Program-made: the position numbers and the translations under genes | Part shown: in pieces, positions 8,972 to 13,417 of the stretch | Layout: the number at the start of each line of letters is the position of its first letter | How positions within the stretch are numbered: position 1 is the first letter of the stretch | Notes under the pieces: model-generated | The model's input: only the letters and a program-made list of their open reading frames with translations | What the model was told of the DNA's origin: nothing | Databases searched by the model: none | NCBI GenBank assembly: GCA_029945495.1 | Contig: JAQSCR010000449.1 | Span: forward strand, 1 to 13,417 | Direction: 5' to 3' | Source: Pseudolabrys sp. | Lineage (GTDB): Bacteria > Pseudomonadota > Alphaproteobacteria > Rhizobiales > Xanthobacteraceae | Length of the DNA: 13,417 nucleotides

Positions 8972-10090
8972 GTGAATATTCGCGCCACCGTTGCCACGTC
9001 AATGCCGCCGTTCCGGGCCGAGCATATCGGCAGCCTGTTGCGCCCGGCTGAGTTGATGGCGCAGCGCGCCAGGTTCGCGCGCGGCGAAATCGACCAGGCG
9101 GCGATGACCGCGGCGGAAGACAGCGCCATCCGCGACGCGATCCGGCTGCAGGAGCAACTCGGCTTCAAATTCGTGACCGACGGCGAATTCCGCCGCCGTT
9201 CGTATCATACGTTCTTCTATCGTCAGCTTGGCGAGATCGGCATCGATACGGTCGGCGACGCGACTGAAGCGGGCCGCGGCTCGCAGCCCGTCGCCATGAT
9301 CGGCAGCCGCGTCCGCTGGACGCATCCGATCAATGCCGCCGACGTCGCATTCCTCAAGGCCAATTCCGACCGCGTGCCGAAGATCACCATTCCGGGGCCG
9401 TGCGCCCTGCATTTCCGCGGCGGCGACGCCGCGGTCACCGCGGTCGCCTACAAGGACGTCGATCAGTTCTGGTCGGACACCATCGAGGCGTTCACCAAGG
9501 AGCTGCGTGCTCTCGCCGATGCCGGCTGCCACTACGTGCAGATCGACGAGACGGCCTTCGCCAAGTTCGGCGATCCCGACGTCCAGGCGAGCCTGTCCGC
9601 GCGCGGCGACGACTGGAGCGCGCTGATCGACAAATACATCGACGTCACCAACAAGATTCTGCGCGCCGCGCCGGCCGAACTGCGCATCGGCATGCATCTC
9701 TGCCGGGGCAATCGCGCCGGCCGCTGGCACGCCGAAGGCAGCTACGAAGAAGTGGCGGACCGCCTGTTCAATGCGCTGGAAATTCCGTTCTACTTTCTCG
9801 AATACGACACGCCACGCGCCGGCAACTTCACGCCGCTCCGCTTCGTTCCGCAGCACAAATCGGTGATCCTGGGCCTAGTCTCGTCGAAGACGCCGGTGCT
9901 GGAGGACAAGGCGCCGCTGCGCCAGCGGCTCGACGATGCGACGAAGTTCGTGTCGCTGGACCGGCTGGCCATCAGCCCGCAATGTGGCTTTGCCAGCGTC
10001 GACACCGGCAATCCGGTGTCGCTCGAGGCCGAGAAGCGGAAGCTCGAACTGGTCTGCGAGATCGCGCGCGATATCTGGGGTGAAACATAA
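8972..10090 (+). CDS. Cobalamin-independent methionine-synthase-like (MetE C-terminal family) zinc enzyme
   Basis: 372 residues, corresponding to the catalytic C-terminal half of MetE alone. The four zinc ligands of the family are present: H242 and C244 in GMHLCRGN, E277 in FLEYD, and C338 in SPQCGF. The opening FRAEHIGSLLRPAEL, the TDGEFRR motif (69-75) and QIDET (190-194) are also typical. MetE moves a methyl group from a folate to homocysteine. Short homologues outside methionine pathways act on other thiols or methyl/alkyl donors (epoxyalkane:CoM transferase is one example), so the substrate is open. Start GTG 8972 has GGGAG 9 nt upstream; an ATG at 9002 lacks a ribosome site. It lies in an operon with a solute receptor 22 nt downstream and is divergent from LysR, suggesting a catabolic or salvage role rather than housekeeping methionine synthesis. 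Confidence 0.88.
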   Translation: MNIRATVATSMPPFRAEHIGSLLRPAELMAQRARFARGEIDQAAMTAAEDSAIRDAIRLQEQLGFKFVTDGEFRRRSYHTFFYRQLGEIGIDTVGDATEAGRGSQPVAMIGSRVRWTHPINAADVAFLKANSDRVPKITIPGPCALHFRGGDAAVTAVAYKDVDQFWSDTIEAFTKELRALADAGCHYVQIDETAFAKFGDPDVQASLSARGDDWSALIDKYIDVTNKILRAAPAELRIGMHLCRGNRAGRWHAEGSYEEVADRLFNALEIPFYFLEYDTPRAGNFTPLRFVPQHKSVILGLVSSKTPVLEDKAPLRQRLDDATKFVSLDRLAISPQCGFASVDTGNPVSLEAEKRKLELVCEIARDIWGET

Positions 10091-10112
10091 AACTATAAAA
10101 TTGGGGAGGCAC

Positions 10113-11096
10113 ATGCCGGTAAGCACATTCGGACGAATCTCAGCCGCTGCCGCAATCGGTCTATCGCTGCTGCTGTCGGCGGCCTTTGCCGACGAGCAGG
10201 CCTATCCGGCCTATCCCGTTCGCGTCATCGCCGCGTCCGCTCCCGGGGGAAATCCCGACGTGCTGGCGCGGCTTTTGGGCAGCCGCTTGAGCGAGATGCT
10301 CGGCAATTCGTTCATCGTCGAGAACGTGCCGGGCGCGGGCGGTGTGATCGCGGCCAAGCAGGTCGCCGGAGCCAAGCCCGACGGCTATACGCTCATGATC
10401 AACGACTCCGGCGGCCTGGCCATCAATATCATCATGAACCCCGACGCCAATTACCGCGTCGAGGATTTCACGCCGATCACGGCGCTCGCGACTTTGCCGA
10501 CCGTGCTGGTGATCAAGCCGGCGGTGCCGGCGAACACGCTGGCGGAGTTCGTCGTGCTGGCCAAATCCAAGCCCGGCAAGATGAGCTTCGGCTCGGCCGG
10601 TGCCGGCTCGATCCATCAGCTTACGATGGCGATCTTTGCCCAGCGTGCCGGCATCGATTTGCTGCACGTGCCTTATCGCGGAGGCTCTGGCCTGGTGAAC
10701 GGGCTGCTGACCGGCGAGATCGACGCCGGCTGGTCCGGGCTGCCGAACGTCATTTCCCTGATCCACTCGGGCAAATTGCGGGCGCTTTGTCTCAGCGTGC
10801 TCAAGCGCGACGAGTCGCTGCCCGAGGTGCCGACCTGCGACGAACTCGGTTACAAAGGATTCAACGTCGCCACCATGCTCGGTCTGCAAGGTCCCGCCGG
10901 CATGCCGCCGGCGGTCGTCGCGCGGCTTCAGTCCGCGGTCGCAAAGGCCTTGCGTGAGCCGGCAATGGCGAAGCGGATGGTCACCTTGGGCATTCAGCTT
11001 CAAGAGGATGGCACCGCGCAATACGCCCAGTTCATGAAGGACGATCTCGAGCGCTATGCGGCCGTGATCAAGGCGCTCGACCTGCGGCCTAAATAA
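10113..11096 (+). CDS. Bug/TctC-family tripartite tricarboxylate-type solute receptor
   Basis: 327 residues. Residues 1-26 are a signal peptide with an Ala-rich core and likely cleavage after AFA. The mature protein has the Bug signatures YPVRVIAASAPGGNPDVLARLL (about 34-55), VENVPGAGGVIAAKQVAGAKPDGYTL (about 69-94), SFGSAGAGSIHQLTM and HVPYRGGSGLVNGLLTGEID. These receptors bind carboxylates and related small molecules in the periplasm, and many are orphans without the TctA/TctB membrane subunits, as here. ATG 10113 has GGGGAGG immediately upstream. It is cotranscribed with the MetE-like gene and ends 19 nt before the convergent methyltransferase. The pairing suggests the receptor senses or imports the enzyme's substrate; this is inference. 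Confidence 0.93.
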   Translation: MPVSTFGRISAAAAIGLSLLLSAAFADEQAYPAYPVRVIAASAPGGNPDVLARLLGSRLSEMLGNSFIVENVPGAGGVIAAKQVAGAKPDGYTLMINDSGGLAINIIMNPDANYRVEDFTPITALATLPTVLVIKPAVPANTLAEFVVLAKSKPGKMSFGSAGAGSIHQLTMAIFAQRAGIDLLHVPYRGGSGLVNGLLTGEIDAGWSGLPNVISLIHSGKLRALCLSVLKRDESLPEVPTCDELGYKGFNVATMLGLQGPAGMPPAVVARLQSAVAKALREPAMAKRMVTLGIQLQEDGTAQYAQFMKDDLERYAAVIKALDLRPK

Positions 11097-11115
11097 GCGC
11101 CCCGGCTGACGGAGG

Positions 11116-11808
11116 TTATTGCGGCTTCGACAGAAACGTCATGCGGTGCTGGTTATGGCCGATATTGTGCTGGGCGCGCGCCGGCGTAAATCCGGCGGCG
11201 CGCAACGTCGTGAGCATCTCGGCCTCGGTGTAGTGCGACAGGCCGTGCGTCTTCTTCAGCGTGAAATAATCCGACAGCAGGATGCGGATCAGCCCGCCGA
11301 CCGCGGCCCAGAAGAATCCGTTGGCGGCGCCAAAGCGCAGCAGCGACAACGCCGCCCACACCGACGCCAGCTGCGGCGGCACGATATCGCCGAGCACGAA
11401 GGTGCCGTTAGGCTTCAGCAGCCGGCGGAACGTCGCCATCATGGCGGCGAGTTCGGCGGGGTTAAGATACTGCGCCACCGAATGCAAGACGATCATGTCG
11501 ACCGTGCCGGGCGCCGTCGTCGCCGCTTCGTCCGGCGTCATCACCGTGATCTTAGCGTTCGATGCATAGCGCTCGCGCAGCGCCGCGCGCACATTCGGCG
11601 CCGCCTCGACCAGAGTGAGATGCCGGCAGGCGTCGGCGACCAGCGCCGCGGAAGTCGCTTCGCCGCAGCCATAGTCCATCACGATCGCGTCGGGCGACGG
11701 CACCAGCGCGCGAATGTCCCTGGCGATGGTCTCGTAATGCACGTCGCGGTGACGCCCATTCACGTAGATCACCGAATGCTTGAAGTCGTAGAAGCTGATC
11801 CAGTCCAT
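11116..11808 (-). CDS. Class I SAM-dependent methyltransferase
   Basis: 230 residues. Motif I is VMDYGCGEAT (43-52), giving the SAM-binding glycine loop. The acidic residue ending strand 2 is E68 in LVEAAP, and the strand 4 region is VDMIVLHSVAQYL (103-115), with LLKPNGTFVLGDIVPP (130-145) after it. The segment about 148-178 is unusually hydrophobic (WAALSLLRFGAANGFFWAAV), suggesting membrane contact or a lipid-like substrate. The start ATG overlaps the cupin stop by one base (TAATG), so translation is coupled. The C-terminus HRMTFLSKPQ includes the right copy of a direct repeat that also occurs beyond the LysR stop. Methyl acceptor unknown. Confidence 0.87.
   Translation of the reverse strand: MDWISFYDFKHSVIYVNGRHRDVHYETIARDIRALVPSPDAIVMDYGCGEATSAALVADACRHLTLVEAAPNVRAALRERYASNAKITVMTPDEAATTAPGTVDMIVLHSVAQYLNPAELAAMMATFRRLLKPNGTFVLGDIVPPQLASVWAALSLLRFGAANGFFWAAVGGLIRILLSDYFTLKKTHGLSHYTEAEMLTTLRAAGFTPARAQHNIGHNQHRMTFLSKPQ
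11122..11144. repeat. Right copy of 23-bp direct repeat
   Basis: The partner of 7874-7896 lies 3,248 bp away in the same orientation, with one mismatch. It encodes residues MTFLSKP of the methyltransferase, followed here by Gln and a TAA stop. Together the copies enclose LysR, the MetE-like gene and the Bug receptor exactly. Confidence 0.85.
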
Positions 11809-12344
11809 TATGCCGGCTTCCAGAGGGCCGTGAGCGGCCCGTCGCGGCCCATCACGGGGTCGCCGGAGGGTTGTGGCACATGGGGAATTGTTTTCAAGGC
11901 CGCGATGCGGTCGGCGGGGTGGTCGCCGCGGCACAGATTATAGGTGCCGGTTGGCGGATAGCCGCCGATCACCACCAGCCCGCCGGAATCCGACAGCCTC
12001 TGATGGCCGGTGCCGGCCGGCAGCACCGCGACGTCGCCGGGATGGACTTCCAGCACTTCCCCGGCGTCGCCGCCGAAGCGCACGCGTGCAGAGCCCCGGG
12101 CAATGCCGAGCACCTCGTGGATCATCGCGTGATAATGCGTGAACGGGAAAATGCCGTTGCGCCATCGGCCGTGGCCCCAGCCGGTATCGCTGAACAGTTT
12201 TTCGATTTGGCCTTCCGGGTCGCGGCTCTGCGAAAGATCGAGCGCGTTCTTATAGACCAGCATCGGCAGGCGCGGATTGTTCGGCACCGCGCCGTCGTCG
12301 GTGAAGTGGAAGGTGAGGGGCTTGATGGCAGTTGTGTTGATCAT
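11808..12344 (-). CDS. Cupin-domain protein (YjlB-like)
   Basis: 178 residues forming one cupin barrel. Motif 1 is HYHAMIHEVLGIARG (70-84), with metal ligands H70, H72 and probably E77 (H76 may be an alternative). Motif 2 is PGDVAVLPAGTGHQ (102-115), with H114. The C-terminal extension (GGYPPTGTYNLCRGDHP, then DPVMGRDGPLTALW) resembles Bacillus YjlB-type proteins, whose function is not established. Start ATG 12344 has GGAG 6 nt upstream, better placed than an ATG eight codons earlier. It lies 54 nt after carA and overlaps the methyltransferase start by one base, pointing to a carA–cupin–methyltransferase transcript. A metal-dependent small-molecule enzyme is the likely role. Confidence 0.85.
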   Translation of the reverse strand: MINTTAIKPLTFHFTDDGAVPNNPRLPMLVYKNALDLSQSRDPEGQIEKLFSDTGWGHGRWRNGIFPFTHYHAMIHEVLGIARGSARVRFGGDAGEVLEVHPGDVAVLPAGTGHQRLSDSGGLVVIGGYPPTGTYNLCRGDHPADRIAALKTIPHVPQPSGDPVMGRDGPLTALWKPA

Positions 12345-12398
12345 TTGAACTCCACGGCCATCTTGCAATCGCCGATGGGGCTTTAGAGTTCCAGAAAA

Positions 12399-13417
12399 TC
12401 ACGCCGTCTGTTTCTTGCCCTTGCGCATCATGTCGACAAACCGCTGGAACAGATAATGACTGTCGCGGGGCCCAGGCGAAGCTTCCGGGTGATACTGCAC
12501 CGAGAACACCGGCTTGCCGGCGAGCGCGATGCCGCAATTGGAGCCGTCGAACAGCGACACATGCGTCTGTTCGACGCCCTGCGGCAGCGTGTCCTTGTCG
12601 AGCGCGAACCCGTGATTCATCGAGGTGATCTCGACCTTGCCGGTGGTCATGTCCTTGACCGGATGATTGGCGCCGTGATGGCCCTGATGCATCTTCACGG
12701 TCTTGCCGCCGACGGCAATGCCGAGCATCTGGTGGCCGAGGCAAATGCCGAAGGTGGGCGTGCCGGTATCGATCAGCGTTTTGATGACCGGCACGGCATA
12801 TTTGCCGGTCTCGGCCGGATCGCCCGGACCATTGGACAAGAACACGCCGTCGGGCTTGAGCGCCATGATATCGGCGGCCGACGTCGTCGCCGGCACAACC
12901 GTCACCTTGCAGCCGCAGCCTGCGAGCAGGCGCAGGATGTTGCGCTTGATGCCGTAGTCGATGGCGACGACGTGGAATTCCGGGCTGGTCTGCCGGCCAT
13001 AGCCTTCGCCCCAGACCCACGGCGTCTCGTCCCAGGAGAAACGCTGCGCCGACGTCACCATCGGCACCAGATCCATGCCGACGAGGCCGGGCCAGTTCGC
13101 CGCTTCTTTCTTCAGCGCGGCGGTATCGAACTTGCCGGCGGCGTCATGCGCGATCACCGCGTTGGGCATACCCTTCTCGCGGATCAGCGCGGTCAGCGCG
13201 CGGGTGTCGATGCCGGCTAGTCCAACGATGCCGCGCGCCTTCAACCATTCGTCGAGCGCGCGGGTGGCGCGATAGTTGGACGGCGCGGTGATGTCGGTGC
13301 GCAGGATGACGCCGCGCGCGCCCGGCGTCGCCGCCATGTTGAGCGACTCGATGTCTTCCTCGTTGGCGCCGACATTGCCGATGTGCGGGAAGGTGAAGGT
13401 GATGATCTGCCCGGCAT
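12399..13417 (-). CDS. carA: Carbamoyl-phosphate synthase small (glutaminase) subunit, 5' end outside window
   Basis: The frame is open to the window edge and gives the C-terminal 338 residues; the first part of CarA (start and roughly 50-60 residues) lies beyond 13417. The visible sequence starts with PGQIITFTFPHIGNVGAN, typical of the N-terminal CarA domain. The class I glutamine amidotransferase domain follows: GVFLSNGPGDP, then the nucleophile Cys in FGICLGHQML (codon 12741-12743), and His and Glu in QYHPEASPGP (codons 12489-12491 and 12483-12485). It hydrolyses glutamine and passes ammonia to CarB. It is followed on the same strand by the cupin and methyltransferase genes rather than by carB, which is 7 kb away. 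Confidence 0.98.
   Translation of the reverse strand, partial: AGQIITFTFPHIGNVGANEEDIESLNMAATPGARGVILRTDITAPSNYRATRALDEWLKARGIVGLAGIDTRALTALIREKGMPNAVIAHDAAGKFDTAALKKEAANWPGLVGMDLVPMVTSAQRFSWDETPWVWGEGYGRQTSPEFHVVAIDYGIKRNILRLLAGCGCKVTVVPATTSAADIMALKPDGVFLSNGPGDPAETGKYAVPVIKTLIDTGTPTFGICLGHQMLGIAVGGKTVKMHQGHHGANHPVKDMTTGKVEITSMNHGFALDKDTLPQGVEQTHVSLFDGSNCGIALAGKPVFSVQYHPEASPGPRDSHYLFQRFVDMMRKGKKQTA

Noticed and set aside
8999..9856. 285-codon minus-strand frame
   Set aside because: Antisense shadow of the MetE-like gene, which carries all zinc ligands; no recognisable protein features.
11119..11943. 274-codon plus-strand frame
   Set aside because: Antisense shadow of the methyltransferase and cupin genes; Arg/His-rich low-plausibility translation.

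Overview
The window looks like chromosomal DNA of a GC-rich alphaproteobacterium, most likely of the Rhizobiales/Hyphomicrobiales (Bradyrhizobiaceae or Xanthobacteraceae type). Grounds are the composition, the carB–greA adjacency, the orphan Bug-type solute receptor and the split AtuA-like pair. The genus cannot be fixed from the sequence alone. Most genes are on the minus strand, so the biological reading order runs from right to left.

Right part (13417 to 11116, minus): the 3' portion of carA (glutaminase subunit of carbamoyl-phosphate synthetase) is followed by a small cupin gene and a class I SAM-dependent methyltransferase. The last two are coupled by a 1-nt TAATG stop/start overlap and look like one operon with carA.

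Middle (11096 to 7900): a divergent accessory module. A LysR regulator (minus) faces a MetE-like zinc methyltransferase and a Bug/TctC periplasmic solute receptor (plus, 22 nt apart). A LysR-type T-N11-A site lies in the divergent intergenic region. The module is bracketed by two 23-bp direct repeats differing at one base. One copy encodes the C-terminal MTFLSKP of the methyltransferase. The other lies 3 bp beyond the LysR stop and encodes the same tail out of context. This is the signature of an insertion at, or duplication of, the methyltransferase gene end.

Next to the left repeat is a 76-nt cloverleaf-like tRNA element (7676-7751, minus) with a classical acceptor and T arm and encoded CCA, but with non-canonical D and anticodon arms.

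Left-centre (7576 to 5561, minus): an AtuA-like (DUF1446) gene overlapping by 8 nt a separate gene for its usual C-terminal domain, then a 68-residue zinc-ribbon protein. Next comes a leader with an intrinsic terminator immediately before carB (large subunit of carbamoyl-phosphate synthetase), so carB may be controlled by attenuation. greA follows carB and ends in a strong intrinsic terminator.

Left end (1110 to 1, minus): a secreted or membrane-anchored His/Cys-rich DUF2946-like protein and the start of a TolC-family outer-membrane lipoprotein, suggesting a heavy-metal (perhaps copper) efflux operon that continues outside the window.

The core functions are pyrimidine/arginine precursor synthesis (carA, carB) and transcript-cleavage (greA). 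The LysR–MetE-like–Bug module and the AtuA pair are accessory metabolism of unknown substrate. No CRISPR array, insertion sequence, transposase or integrase is visible.
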